From Opitutus terrae PB90-1 (lineage in GTDB: Bacteria > Verrucomicrobiota > Verrucomicrobiia > Opitutales > Opitutaceae): a stretch of DNA of 64,000 bases. The notes beneath the pieces were generated by a model, which ran no database searches, was not told the DNA's origin, and saw only the letters and a list, made by a program, of their open reading frames with translations. Below are positions 45,650 through 59,589 of this stretch, piece by piece. How positions within the stretch are numbered: the stretch's first letter is position 1; each line of letters starts with the position of its first letter. Location: the NCBI RefSeq assembly GCF_000019965.1, contig NC_010571.1, positions 1,364,001 through 1,428,000 on the forward strand, written 5' to 3'. Position numbers and translations under genes: made by a program.

Positions 45650-46705
45650 ATGCCCGTCGATTTCAAAGACTATTACGCCGTGCTCGGCGTCGCGCGGGAC
45701 GCCAGCGAAGCGGATATCAAGAAAGCCTTCCGCAACCTCGCGCGGAAATACCATCCCGACATCGCGAAGGACAAACGGACGGCCGAGGAAAAATTCAAGG
45801 AGATCAACGAAGCCTACGAAGTGCTCGGCGATCCGGCGAAGCGGAAGCGTTACGACGAACTCGGCGCGCGCTGGCAGGAGCAGGGTGCGGCGGACGGCGG
45901 CGGCGTGCCGCCGGATTGGGACGGTCGCGGGTTCTCGGCGCGCAGCGCGGACGGACAGGGCTTCGAATTTCATTTCGACGGCACCGGATTCAGCGACTTC
46001 TTCGAGCAATTCTTCGGCGGCGGTGGCGGCCGGCGTGGAGCGGCGGGCTTCAGTGGCATGCCCCAGGGCTTCGCGTTCGACACGGACGAGGAGACTGGCG
46101 GCCCGGCGGCCGGCCGCGCCGGATACGAGGATCGGCCGCGGCGGCGCGCGGGGGCGAATGTGGAGGGCGATCTGCTCGTGTCGCTCGAGGAGGTGCTGAA
46201 CGGCGGCACGCGTGAGGTCGGGGTCAAGTTCGCCGATCCCGCCACCGGCGAGGCGCGGACGAAATCCTATCGCGTGCGGATCCCGAAAGGCGTGCGTGAC
46301 GGGCAGACGATCCGGCTCGCGGGCGCCGGCGGACCGGGGCACGGCGGTGGGGCGGCGGGAGATTTGTATCTGCACGCGCGGCTCGCACGGCATCCGGATT
46401 TCCGCGTACGCGAAGCGGACCTCTTTCATGACTTGGACCTGGCGCCATGGGAGGCGGTGCTCGGCACGACGGTCACCGTGCGCACGCTCGGCAGCCGGGT
46501 GTCATTGCGGATTCCGCCCGGCACGACGAATGGGCAAACATTCCGTGTTCGCGGGCATGGGCTGCCCACGGGACCGGGCGACGAGCGTGGGGACTTTCAC
46601 GTGGTCGTGCGCATTCAAACCCCCACCGAGGTCACCGACGCGGAGCGCCGGCTCTGGGAAGAGCTGGCGCGAGTCTCCTCGTTCCACCCGCGGCAGGCGC
46701 ACTAG
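45650..46705 (+). CDS. cbpA: CbpA-type DnaJ co-chaperone
   Basis: 351 residues. J domain (1-70) with [37 protein letters not shown] motif intact. A Gly/Phe-rich region (110-165) includes [12 protein letters not shown]. No CxxCxGxG zinc fingers are present, so this is a CbpA/DnaJ2 type. Two C-terminal peptide-binding domains follow (170-340) with [36 protein letters not shown] and [13 protein letters not shown]. It stimulates DnaK in protein folding. No chaperone genes are adjacent. Confidence 0.94.
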   Translation: MPVDFKDYYAVLGVARDASEADIKKAFRNLARKYHPDIAKDKRTAEEKFKEINEAYEVLGDPAKRKRYDELGARWQEQGAADGGGVPPDWDGRGFSARSADGQGFEFHFDGTGFSDFFEQFFGGGGGRRGAAGFSGMPQGFAFDTDEETGGPAAGRAGYEDRPRRRAGANVEGDLLVSLEEVLNGGTREVGVKFADPATGEARTKSYRVRIPKGVRDGQTIRLAGAGGPGHGGGAAGDLYLHARLARHPDFRVREADLFHDLDLAPWEAVLGTTVTVRTLGSRVSLRIPPGTTNGQTFRVRGHGLPTGPGDERGDFHVVVRIQTPTEVTDAERRLWEELARVSSFHPRQAH

Positions 46706-46762
46706 CGGCGGAGGGCGCGGTAGTGGGCCTCGAGCCGATCGGTGTAGTCGGCCGTGACCGCG

Positions 46763-46987
46763 TCAGCCGGGCAACTGCTCCAGCCGGACGAATTTGTGGC
46801 TGGCGTCGAATTCCATCCGGAACCGGCCGTGCACGCCGTCGGCGGTCACATGCCGCTGCAGCACCGAAGCGGGAAACTGAACCGTCTGACCATTGGTTGC
46901 GCGGGCGACGATCGTGCGGACGGCACCGCGATAGTAACCGAGCATCTGGTCGGGCGTGAGGTGCAGCTCGAGAATCAGATCAGGCAT
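46763..46987 (-). CDS. DUF2835 family protein
   Basis: 74 residues. The whole protein matches the DUF2835 pattern: LELHLTPDQMLGYYRGAVRTIVARATNGQTVQFPASVLQRHVTADGVHGRF, then FDASHKFVRLEQL. It is a small cytoplasmic protein of unknown function. It starts 7 bp after the stop of the small membrane-protein gene on the same strand, so they are co-transcribed. Confidence 0.85.
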   Translation of the reverse strand: MPDLILELHLTPDQMLGYYRGAVRTIVARATNGQTVQFPASVLQRHVTADGVHGRFRMEFDASHKFVRLEQLPG

Positions 46988-46994
46988 GGCGGGT

Positions 46995-47327
46995 TCAGCC
47001 GGGCGCGGACGGGGCAGCGGACGGCGGCGGGCGGCGATCGCGCGCGTTGAGATACAGCAGCACGATCAACGTGATCGGCACGAACAACGCGCCGAGGATG
47101 AACCACAGCCAGGCGTTGCGCCGGGTGTTCTGCGCCCAGAGCGCGGCGATGACGCCGGCGAGAAACGCCGGCCCCGCGAGCGATTTGTAGCTGCGCTCGA
47201 GCCGGTGGACGCGGGATTCGAGCTGCGTCAGCCGATCCGGGCCGCGCACCGTGGTGCTGGGTTGAGCCAGAGCCAGCAACGGCATCAGTCCAAGGCACAA
47301 TGCCAGCATGTAGAGCGACAGCTTCAT
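46995..47327 (-). CDS. Small membrane protein with N-terminal signal, unknown function
   Basis: 110 residues from the ATG at 47327 (MKLSLYMLALCLGLMPLLALAQ). Signal peptide 1-22, then a short coiled segment (RLTQLESRVHRLERSYKSL) and two hydrophobic helices (AGPAFLAGVIAALWA and WLWFILGALFVPITLIVLLYL), ending in a Pro-rich tail. No family recognised. Upstream of the DUF2835 gene by 7 bp. Confidence 0.7.
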   Translation of the reverse strand: MKLSLYMLALCLGLMPLLALAQPSTTVRGPDRLTQLESRVHRLERSYKSLAGPAFLAGVIAALWAQNTRRNAWLWFILGALFVPITLIVLLYLNARDRRPPPSAAPSAPG

Positions 47328-47786
47328 GGGACGACGCACACTGCCGCGTGCACCGGCAGGCGGCAACGGATTTCCCAGCGCAGCGGGCTGGTGCGGCGGG
47401 GATCTGGGCGGGCCGCCTACCCCTAAGCGGCCCGCCCGTTGCTTTCTTGTGACCCCATCATTTCTCCCCGCTGAGCGGGCGAGATGAGTTGGTTTAGCAG
47501 GGTCCGGGCCAAGCTGCGGGCGGCTCGAAACAATTGTTTCATCGTCATTCGCGAGCGAAATGGCTCCGGCGGAGCAAAGGGTCCGCACGCGGTTGAAGAC
47601 GGATCCGGGGAGGGGCCGCCGGGACGGCTGGGACGGCCGAGATCTGTGTGGAGCACGCTTGTTCTGCCGGCCCGCCCGGCGGCAGGGCGCGACTCGTTTT
47701 TGCACCCTGTCAGAGGGCGGGCGCAGCGTCGTTCATTTTTTTTGCTAGTGAATATGGCCAAATTGCGGTCGATTCGACCGGCGCAT
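47328..47786. other. Divergent intergenic region
   Basis: 459 bp between the small membrane-protein gene and the D-lyxose isomerase gene. It contains a perfect GC hairpin (47406-47437) and an 8-T run at about 47734-47741 shortly before the isomerase. A 41-codon minus-strand frame (MTMKQLF..., ATG at 47548) has no ribosome binding site and no similarity. No convincing gene was found. Confidence 0.5.
47406..47437 (+). terminator. Strong GC hairpin with T-rich tail on the plus strand
   Basis: A perfect 11-bp stem GGGCGGGCCGC/GCGGCCCGCCC around CTACCCCTAA, followed by GTTGCTTTCTT. It looks like a plus-strand terminator, yet no plus-strand gene ends here; the closest is the dnaJ-like gene 700 bp upstream. 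It may end an unseen small or antisense transcript, or be another palindrome of the repeat superfamily. Confidence 0.45.
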
Positions 47787-48359
47787 ATGAAACGATCCGA
47801 GATCAATCGCGCGTTTCACGAAGCGAGCGACTGCTTCGCAAAGCAGGGTTGGGCCCTTCCGCCGCGTCCGCGGTGGGACATCACGGATTTCGGGCTCGGC
47901 GACTTTCGCCGGTGCGGGCTGACGCTGGTGAACCTGGCGACCGAGCCGGAATACTGCGAGAAGCTGATGTATGCGCGGCGCGGGCAGATCACGCCGTGCC
48001 ACGCCCACCAGAAGAAGAAGGAGGACATCATCTGTCGCGTGGGCGAACTCTCGCTCCGGCTCTGGCCGACGAAGCCGGCGAGCGCGGGCGAATCGACCGA
48101 GACGTTTCCCGTCCGGGTGGATGGCGAGGTCTACGCCGCGACCGCCGGCAAGCTGCTGGTGCTGTTCGCCGGCTCGCGCGTGACGCTGCCCCCGGGATTG
48201 TGGCACGAGTTTTTTCCGACGAGCGAGGAGTGCATCATCGGCGAGGTGTCCACCGCGAACGACGACCTGCGCGACAACTTTTTCCTCGATGCGGAAATCG
48301 GCCGGTTTTCGACGATCGAAGAGGACGCGCCCGCGCACGTGAGGCTGGTGTCGGAGTGA
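47787..48359 (+). CDS. D-lyxose isomerase (cupin, DUF1498)
   Basis: 190 residues from the ATG at 47787 (MKRSEINRAFHEASDCF), the usual start of the family; ATG 47754 adds 11 residues. It interconverts D-lyxose and D-xylulose and often D-mannose and D-fructose. The cupin metal site shows CHAHQKKKEDIICR (two His and Glu) and the later His in LPPGLWHEFFP. Cytoplasmic and manganese-dependent in known members. The beta-hydroxyacid dehydrogenase gene follows across a GAGAAC inverted repeat. Xylan-derived sugars are a likely source of substrate. Confidence 0.9.
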   Translation: MKRSEINRAFHEASDCFAKQGWALPPRPRWDITDFGLGDFRRCGLTLVNLATEPEYCEKLMYARRGQITPCHAHQKKKEDIICRVGELSLRLWPTKPASAGESTETFPVRVDGEVYAATAGKLLVLFAGSRVTLPPGLWHEFFPTSEECIIGEVSTANDDLRDNFFLDAEIGRFSTIEEDAPAHVRLVSE

Positions 48360-48384
48360 ACGCGCACCCGCCCGGCGCCTCCAA

Positions 48385-48470
48385 CTCGTTCTCGTTCTCT
48401 TTCTCTTTCTCGTTCTCCCGTTGCTCGAGCACAGCACCGAGTACGCTTGGGAGAACGAGAAAGAGAACGA
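48385..48470. repeat. GAGAAC-type inverted repeat between isomerase and dehydrogenase genes
   Basis: The left arm (48385-48419) is pyrimidine-rich CTCGTTCTC/CTTTCTC hexamers ending CGTTCTCCC; the right arm (48449-48470) begins GGGAGAACGAGAAAGAGAAC. About 21 of 22 bases pair across a 29-nt loop. The same unit occurs at 49438, 51812 and, single-armed, inside glgE at 7125. Confidence 0.88.
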
Positions 48471-48542
48471 TAAGAGAGTCGGGGATGAGATGCAGCGTGT
48501 GTCAGTGGCTCGCATCCGGACGCAAGGGTGCCATGGTGCACC

Positions 48543-49427
48543 ATGCTTCCCAAAATTGGTTTTGTCGGAGTCGGCCGGATGGGCGCCGCGATGGCGCGCC
48601 GGCTGCATGAATGCGGGTTGCCCGTGGCGGCGGTTTACGACGTGCGGCCGGACGCGGCGCGATCGCTCGCGGCGGAACTGGGCGCCACGGCCGCGGACAC
48701 GCTGGCCGCGGTGACCGCGGCAGCAGAGGTGATCATCACCGTCGTCAGCGACGACGCGGCGCAGCTGGGCGTGTTCGCCGAGACCGGCGACAGCCTGCTG
48801 GCGGGCGCCCGCGGCAAGGTGTTCGTGAACTGCGCGACGCTGTCGCCGTCGACGCACGTGGAGGTGGAGCGACGTGTGCGGGCGGCTGCGGGCGCTTCGC
48901 TCGAAGCCTGCATGGCCTCGTCGATCCCGCAGGCGCGCGCCGGCACGTTGTATTTGATGTGCGGCGGCAGCCGCGAGGTGTTCGAGCGCGTGAAGCCGGT
49001 GCTGGAAAAACTCAGCGCCGAGCCGCGCTACATCGGCGCGACGGGTCAGGCGGCGCAGGTGAAGGCGCTGGTGAACATGGTCATGAATATCAACACGGCG
49101 GCGCTGGCGGAAGGGCTCGGACTCGGCGCGGCGCTGGGCCTCGAGCTCACGCTGCTCCGCGAAGTTTTCGCACAGACGGGCGCCGCCTCGCAGGTGCTGA
49201 AGACCGACGGCGAGGATATGCAACAGCGCGCGCATGATTGCTTCTTTTCGGCGGCGCATGCGGCGAAGGATAGCGGGATCGCCTGGCGGCTTGGTTGCGA
49301 GGCCGGGCTGCACCTCCCGCTCGCGGCGGCGACAAAGCTGCAGTACGAGCGGATGATCGCGCTGGGACTCGGCGAACTCGACAAGAGCGGCGTGGCGGAG
49401 CTGACGTTCAAAGGCCGGCACGGGTGA
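48543..49427 (+). CDS. NAD(P)-dependent beta-hydroxyacid dehydrogenase
   Basis: 294 residues from the ATG at 48543 (MLPKIGFVGVGRMGAAMARRL). The Rossmann fold opens with GxGxxG in GFVGVGRMG; the substrate loop is NCATLSPSTHVEVE; the catalytic Lys lies in GATGQAAQVKALVNMVMN, matching GxxGxxxxxKxxxN of the 3-hydroxyisobutyrate/tartronate-semialdehyde reductase family. The C-terminal helical domain is complete. Substrate is unknown. It lies between two GAGAAC inverted repeats, one on each side, and converges on the hybrid kinase gene. Confidence 0.92.
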   Translation: MLPKIGFVGVGRMGAAMARRLHECGLPVAAVYDVRPDAARSLAAELGATAADTLAAVTAAAEVIITVVSDDAAQLGVFAETGDSLLAGARGKVFVNCATLSPSTHVEVERRVRAAAGASLEACMASSIPQARAGTLYLMCGGSREVFERVKPVLEKLSAEPRYIGATGQAAQVKALVNMVMNINTAALAEGLGLGAALGLELTLLREVFAQTGAASQVLKTDGEDMQQRAHDCFFSAAHAAKDSGIAWRLGCEAGLHLPLAAATKLQYERMIALGLGELDKSGVAELTFKGRHG

Positions 49428-49437
49428 GGGGGCGGGC

Positions 49438-49530
49438 TCCTCGTCCTCGTTCTCTTGATCGTTCTCCTTCTCCTCGCAGGAGCCGGGACGGAATGAATGG
49501 GGATGACGAGAAGGAGAAAGAGAACGGGAA
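49438..49530. repeat. GAGAAC-type inverted repeat in a convergent gap
   Basis: The left arm (49438-49477) is CTCCTCGTCCTCGTTCTC-like with CGTTCTCCTTCTCC; the right arm (49503-49530) is GATGACGAGAAGGAGAAAGA-like ending GAGAACGGGAA. Pairing is imperfect. It fills the gap between the dehydrogenase and the hybrid kinase genes. Confidence 0.82.
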
Positions 49531-49572
49531 TGGGCGAACGCGGCGGGACGGCAAACCCCTGCCCCGCGCCAC

Positions 49573-51723
49573 TCAATTCGCCGGCTCGAGCGAGGCGACG
49601 AGTTGCTGCAAGGCCTGGTCGAGCGCGCGGACGCTCACCGGTTTGGTGAGGTGCGTGACGAACCCCGCGGCATGGCTGCGGGCGACATCCTCGTCGCGAC
49701 CGTAGCCGGTCAAAGCCGCGCCGCGCAGTCCATAGCGTGCGCGCAGGTCGGCCATCAGTTCACAGCCGTTGCCGTCGGGCAAACCGACATCGGAGATGAC
49801 GAAGTCGAAACTTTCTCGGGCGGCCGCAGCATAGGCGTCAGCCACGGTATTCGCTGTGACGACACGATAGCGGCGGCGGGTGAGCAGTTCGCAGAGGGTA
49901 CGGCACGTGGGTTGGTGATCCTCGATCAGCAGAACGCGCAACGCCCGCGTTTCCGGGGGAGGCGTCGGCTCGCCGGGGCGCGCGAACGGCGTCGCGCTGC
50001 CGGCGGGCGGAGCGACGGGCATGGGCGCGTGGCTGAGGGGCAGCTCGATGGTGAACGTGGCGCCGAGATCACGCCCAAGACTCGTGGCGGAAATGGAGCC
50101 GGCATGCAGCTGCACGAGCATGCGCGAAATCGCGAGCCCCAGGCCCAGCCCGCCATAGCGGCCACCGCCGCTCAGCGCGTGATCGCCCTGCGTGAACGCC
50201 GTGAAGATGCGCGCGCATTCCTCGGCGGTCATGCCGATGCCAGTGTCGGTCACGGTGATCGCCATCCGGCCACCGTCGGGGCTCAGCCGCGTGCACAAGG
50301 TGATCTGGCCCGCCGGGGGCGTGAACTTCACGGCATTCTTGATCACGTTCCAGAAGATCTGCTTCAGCCGCATGTCGTCGCCGTCGACGAGATCCTTGGG
50401 CGCGTCGAATTGCCGCACCAGCCGCAGATTCTTTTGCGCGAGATCCTGGCGAACGAGCGCGAGCGCGTTCTCAAGCGTTTCATGCACCCGGACCGGTCGC
50501 AGCGCCAGCGCCAGCTTGCCGCGCGTGATGGCCGTGAGGTCGAGGAGGTCGTCGATCAGCCGTGCTTCGAGCGTGACGTTCTGCGCGATGCTTTCGAAAT
50601 CGGCGCGAACTTCCGGCGGCAGCGTCGGGTCGCCGGCGGCCTCGCTGGCGAGCAGGAGCACGGGGTTGAGCGGCGTGCGCAGCTCGTGCGAGAGTCGCGC
50701 GAGGAAGTCGTCCTTGGCCTTGGCGGCGATCAACGCCTGGTCGCGCGCGCGCGCGACTTCCTGCTCGGCCAGCTTGCGGTCGGTGATGTCGGTGACCACG
50801 GCGAGCAGTCCCACGATCTCGCCGCTGGCCGCGCGTTCCGGCTCGTGAATCACGTAGACCCAGCGCGGACCGAGCCCGGCGTAAGCGATCTCGGCCTCGA
50901 ACTCCACGCGCTCGCCGGCCAGCGCCGCCTCGAAATGCGGCCGCATGATCTGGTCGGCTTCCTCGCCCATGATTTCGACGAAGTGCTGGCCGATCACCTG
51001 CTGGGGCTCGAGCCCGAATCGCCGCGCGTAGGTGCGGTTGACGAACTTGAACCGGTGCTCGCGATCGAACTGGGTAATGAACGCCGGCGCGTAGTCGGTC
51101 ACGAAGCGGACCTGCGCCTCGCTGGCGCGCAGCGCGCGCTCGCGCTGCTGTAACTCCTGATTCAGCTGCACCAGTTCGGCGGTGCGCGCGGCGACGCGCG
51201 CTTCCAGCTCGTCATTGGCCTGACGCAGCGATTCCTCGGCCTGCTGCCGCTGCCGGATTTCCGCTTCGAGCGCGGCGTTGCTCGCGGCCAGCGCCTGCGT
51301 CTTGCGGAAGAGTTCGACGAACACCGCGATTTTTGAGCGGAGGATTTCGGGGTTAACCGGTTTCGTCAGGTAATCCACCGCGCCCGTGCCGTAGCCCTGC
51401 AGCACGTCCTTGTCCTCCTGAAAATACGCCGTGAGGAAAATGATCGGGATGTGCTGCGTGCGGCGGCGCTGCTTGATCAGCCCGGCGAGCTCGATGCCGC
51501 TCATGCCCGGCATGTTGATGTCGAGCACGATCACCGCGAAGACGCCTTCGAGCAGGAGCATCAGCGCGCGCTCCGCCGTCTGCGCCCGGACGAGACTGTA
51601 CTCCGCCGAGTGCAACAGGCTTTCCAATACATCCAGGTTCCGCGGCTCGTCGTCGACGAGCAGGATGTTCACCGGCGGCGTGCGTTCGGGGAGAGCGACG
51701 GAGTTGGCGGGGTCAGACGCCAT
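49573..51723 (-). CDS. Cytoplasmic hybrid kinase: receiver-PAS-kinase-receiver
   Basis: 716 residues. Receiver 1 (about 18-135) has NILLVDDEPRNLDVLE, IVLDINMPGMSG and LTKPVNPE. A coiled coil follows (135-205), then PAS (205-325, FVTDYAPAFITQFDREHRFKFVN), HisKA ([21 protein letters not shown]), ATPase (NVIKNAVKFTPPAG, DTGIGMT, GLGLGLAIS) and receiver 2 (590-710, VLLIEDHQPTCRTLC, ISDVGLPDGNG, THLTKPV). No membrane helix. The kinase and last receiver closely resemble those at 4549-6144. It is downstream of the giant HAMP kinase on the same strand, 195 bp away, with hairpins in between. They may form one relay. Confidence 0.93.
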   Translation of the reverse strand: MASDPANSVALPERTPPVNILLVDDEPRNLDVLESLLHSAEYSLVRAQTAERALMLLLEGVFAVIVLDINMPGMSGIELAGLIKQRRRTQHIPIIFLTAYFQEDKDVLQGYGTGAVDYLTKPVNPEILRSKIAVFVELFRKTQALAASNAALEAEIRQRQQAEESLRQANDELEARVAARTAELVQLNQELQQRERALRASEAQVRFVTDYAPAFITQFDREHRFKFVNRTYARRFGLEPQQVIGQHFVEIMGEEADQIMRPHFEAALAGERVEFEAEIAYAGLGPRWVYVIHEPERAASGEIVGLLAVVTDITDRKLAEQEVARARDQALIAAKAKDDFLARLSHELRTPLNPVLLLASEAAGDPTLPPEVRADFESIAQNVTLEARLIDDLLDLTAITRGKLALALRPVRVHETLENALALVRQDLAQKNLRLVRQFDAPKDLVDGDDMRLKQIFWNVIKNAVKFTPPAGQITLCTRLSPDGGRMAITVTDTGIGMTAEECARIFTAFTQGDHALSGGGRYGGLGLGLAISRMLVQLHAGSISATSLGRDLGATFTIELPLSHAPMPVAPPAGSATPFARPGEPTPPPETRALRVLLIEDHQPTCRTLCELLTRRRYRVVTANTVADAYAAAARESFDFVISDVGLPDGNGCELMADLRARYGLRGAALTGYGRDEDVARSHAAGFVTHLTKPVSVRALDQALQQLVASLEPAN

Positions 51724-51740
51724 GATGGTGAATGTCGTGA

Positions 51741-51893
51741 GGGCGCAGCAAGACTGCGCCCCTGCAGGATGGGCCTGCGCCGGGGATGGCAGGTCGCACG
51801 TAGGCGGCCAGGCTCGTTCTCGTGCTGCGTTCTCTTTCTCGTTCTCTCCAAACCCGGGAGAACGAGGAACGATGACGAGAACGAGAACGATCG
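51741..51893. repeat. GGGCGCAG hairpin plus GAGAAC inverted repeat between two kinase genes
   Basis: GGGCGCAG/CTGCGCCC around CAAGA (51741-51761) is followed by a GAGAAC-type inverted repeat: left arm 51812-51849 (CTCGTTCTC...TCGTTCTCTCC), right arm 51856-51893 (GGGAGAACGAGG...GAGAACGAGAACGA). Both element families occupy the 195-bp gap between the two hybrid kinases. Confidence 0.82.
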
Positions 51894-51918
51894 AACCGGA
51901 TCGTTGGGCGCACTGTGT

Positions 51919-57609
<5,691 letters not shown>

Positions 57610-58197
57610 GGGCAAATTTCGGATAAGCAATGGCACTCGCCCGATCCCGCAAGCGCCGCCGACCTAGTTAAGCCGGTGGAATAGAGGGAGTGCTGCGGGC
57701 CACCGTCGATTCCGTCAGCGAAGCCGCGCGACGTAGCGCGTCGGATGACGCGTACACGCGCAAGCACACCCGAGCCGCGCGCGGGCGGCGCGCAGTCGGG
57801 TGCACCCCTGGTTGAAGCTGAGGCTGGAGAACCGGCGAATGGACCGGGGCGAGTCACACGCGTCCCACAGAGTGCCGAGGCTAGGGTTGGTTCCCGGTCT
57901 GGACCGAAAAAACTCCCCGAACAACAACGTCCGCCGGCGAGTTGCAGGCCGGCTGCTTCAGGGCTGACCCTTCGAGGCAGCCACGCAACAGCGGTTCGCC
58001 CTCGTGCTGAAGCAGACCCTGTGTCGGACGATGCACCAGCCCGGCGGAGTAGACCCCGTCCAGCTTCATCCACTTCGCGTGGGCCGGCGCACCAAGCGCT
58101 GTGTCACGGCTGCGTCGGCGCACCGCGAACAAAACCACGTGCCCTTAATCGCAGCGTAAAGCGGTTCCTGCCGTGAAACGATGGCTGGCCTGTGGGT
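57610..58197. other. Intergenic region, no gene recognised
   Basis: 588 bp between the giant kinase and a glycosyltransferase gene, both on the minus strand. An 85-codon minus-strand frame at 57881-58138 has no family similarity, atypical codon use and no clear ribosome binding site. No strong terminator was found. Confidence 0.5.
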
Positions 58198-59367
58198 TCA
58201 GGCGGGTTGTCGCGAGGAACTCAGCGCGGCGTTCAGTGAAAGGCGCGGCGGCCGAGTGGTGGAATTGAACCGGCGGTCCGAATCGCGCTCGGGGAGAGGA
58301 GCGGAGTCAGCGCCTGCTTCCTGGAGATGACTCTCGAGCTCAGCTGCGCGGTGCGCCGCGGTGTGGGCGGCAAGCACGCGCTGGCGGGCGGCCTCACCGA
58401 TCGCACGCGCATCTGGCTCGGACATCCCGTGGAGAATTCGCACGACGTCGTTGCCGGTCGTCGCGAGCAGCACTTCACAGCCGGGGGTGAAGAACTGGTC
58501 GATGCCCGGCCAGCAGTCGGAGATGATCGGCGTGCCGCAGGCGGCGGCTTCGAAGAGCCGGACGCTGGGCGACCACCCGGCGGCGATCATGTCGGCGCGC
58601 GTGAGGTTGAGCGTGAATCGCTGCTGGTTGTAGAAGCGCCGGTGGCGATCTGGGGGCACATGTTCGACCCGCTCCACGTTTTCCGGCCACACGATGTCGT
58701 TGGGATATTGGGCGCCGGCGACAATGAACGTGTTCTCCCCGAGCCGTTCCGCGGGGCGCAGCATCAGCCGGTCGAGTGCCGGCTGGCGGTCCGCACTGTA
58801 GGTGCCGAGATAACCGAGGTCCCACAGCGGCGCATGTTTGTCCGGGAAGTAGGCCTGCGGATCCACGGCGCAATAGAGCGGCCGCGCCGCGGGCGAACCC
58901 CACAGGCGCTGCAGCTCGCCGAGCGTCGGTCCGCCGGTGAACGAGAGGTAGAGATCGTAGCGCGCGATCAGCTCCGCCGAAAGATAGTCGCAGCCATCGC
59001 GCCGCAGGTGCGCGAGCGTCACCGGCGTGTCGATGTCGTAAAACGCGGTGACCCCGTGCGCGTTGCGCAGCACCCAGTTGCCGATGGCGATCCCCTCCTG
59101 CACGTAGGAACCCACGATGACGGCGTCGGCTTCGCGGATCGTCGGCGTGTACTCGTGCTTCAGCTCGGAGAGGTTCGCGTAAAGCTGGACATCGATGCCG
59201 GGGAGTTCGGCCAAGTCGCGGTTGTCAGCGTACCACGGCACATCACGTTCGAGGAACAGCACCTCATGACCGCGGGCGGCGAACTCGCGCAGCAGACCGC
59301 GATAAGTCGTGGCGTGGCCGTTGCCCCATGAGGAGGTGATCGAAAGACCGAGAACAACAAGTTTCAT
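58198..59367 (-). CDS. CgeB-like glycosyltransferase
   Basis: 389 residues from the ATG at 59367 (MKLVVLGLSITSSWGNGHATTYRGLLREFAARGH); an in-frame extension to 59529 covers repeat DNA. A GT-B-type fold: the N-terminal Rossmann half ends in VTAFYDIDTPVTLAHL, and the C-terminal half holds RFTLNLTRADMIAAGWSPSVRLFEAAACGTPIISDCWPGIDQFFTPGCEVLL, matching the CgeB/GT4-like Glyco_trans_1_2 motif. It is paralogous to the next upstream gene and ends with a 30-residue low-complexity tail. Both probably decorate a surface glycan or small molecule; donor and acceptor are unknown. Confidence 0.87.
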   Translation of the reverse strand: MKLVVLGLSITSSWGNGHATTYRGLLREFAARGHEVLFLERDVPWYADNRDLAELPGIDVQLYANLSELKHEYTPTIREADAVIVGSYVQEGIAIGNWVLRNAHGVTAFYDIDTPVTLAHLRRDGCDYLSAELIARYDLYLSFTGGPTLGELQRLWGSPAARPLYCAVDPQAYFPDKHAPLWDLGYLGTYSADRQPALDRLMLRPAERLGENTFIVAGAQYPNDIVWPENVERVEHVPPDRHRRFYNQQRFTLNLTRADMIAAGWSPSVRLFEAAACGTPIISDCWPGIDQFFTPGCEVLLATTGNDVVRILHGMSEPDARAIGEAARQRVLAAHTAAHRAAELESHLQEAGADSAPLPERDSDRRFNSTTRPPRLSLNAALSSSRQPA

Positions 59368-59517
59368 GGCAGAAGCCGTGCGGCGAAGGATGGCGCCATA
59401 GAGGGCCAACGGCTCCGGCGGTGCCGCGTGGGATCGGCTTTCCTGGTGATTACGTGACAAACCCGGAGGAGTCCTTCGGGGCATCCGCGGGTCGGGGGCG
59501 ACGAGGCGGCCTCGGGA

Positions 59518-59589
59518 GGTGGAGCCCACCGTCGCCGGCGGGCTCGATCGAAGGCGGCGGGGTCAACCCTCGGGGACGGCGGGTTCCAT
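59518..59589. repeat. Palindrome pair (GAGCCC...GGGCTC type), one encoding a protein C-terminus
   Basis: GGTGGAGCCCACC...GGCGGGCTC (59518-59544) is followed by AACCCTCGGGGACGGCGGGTT (59565-59585). Both belong to the type at 29962-29987. The second copy encodes the last residues and stop (MEPAVPEG) of the upstream glycosyltransferase. Confidence 0.7.

Noticed and set aside
47423-47548. 41-codon minus-strand frame starting MTMKQLF
   Set aside because: No ribosome binding site, and its end lies in a terminator-like hairpin; insufficient support for a gene.
57881-58138. 85-codon minus-strand frame between the kinase and glycosyltransferase genes
   Set aside because: No similarity, no ribosome binding site and codon use unlike the neighbours.
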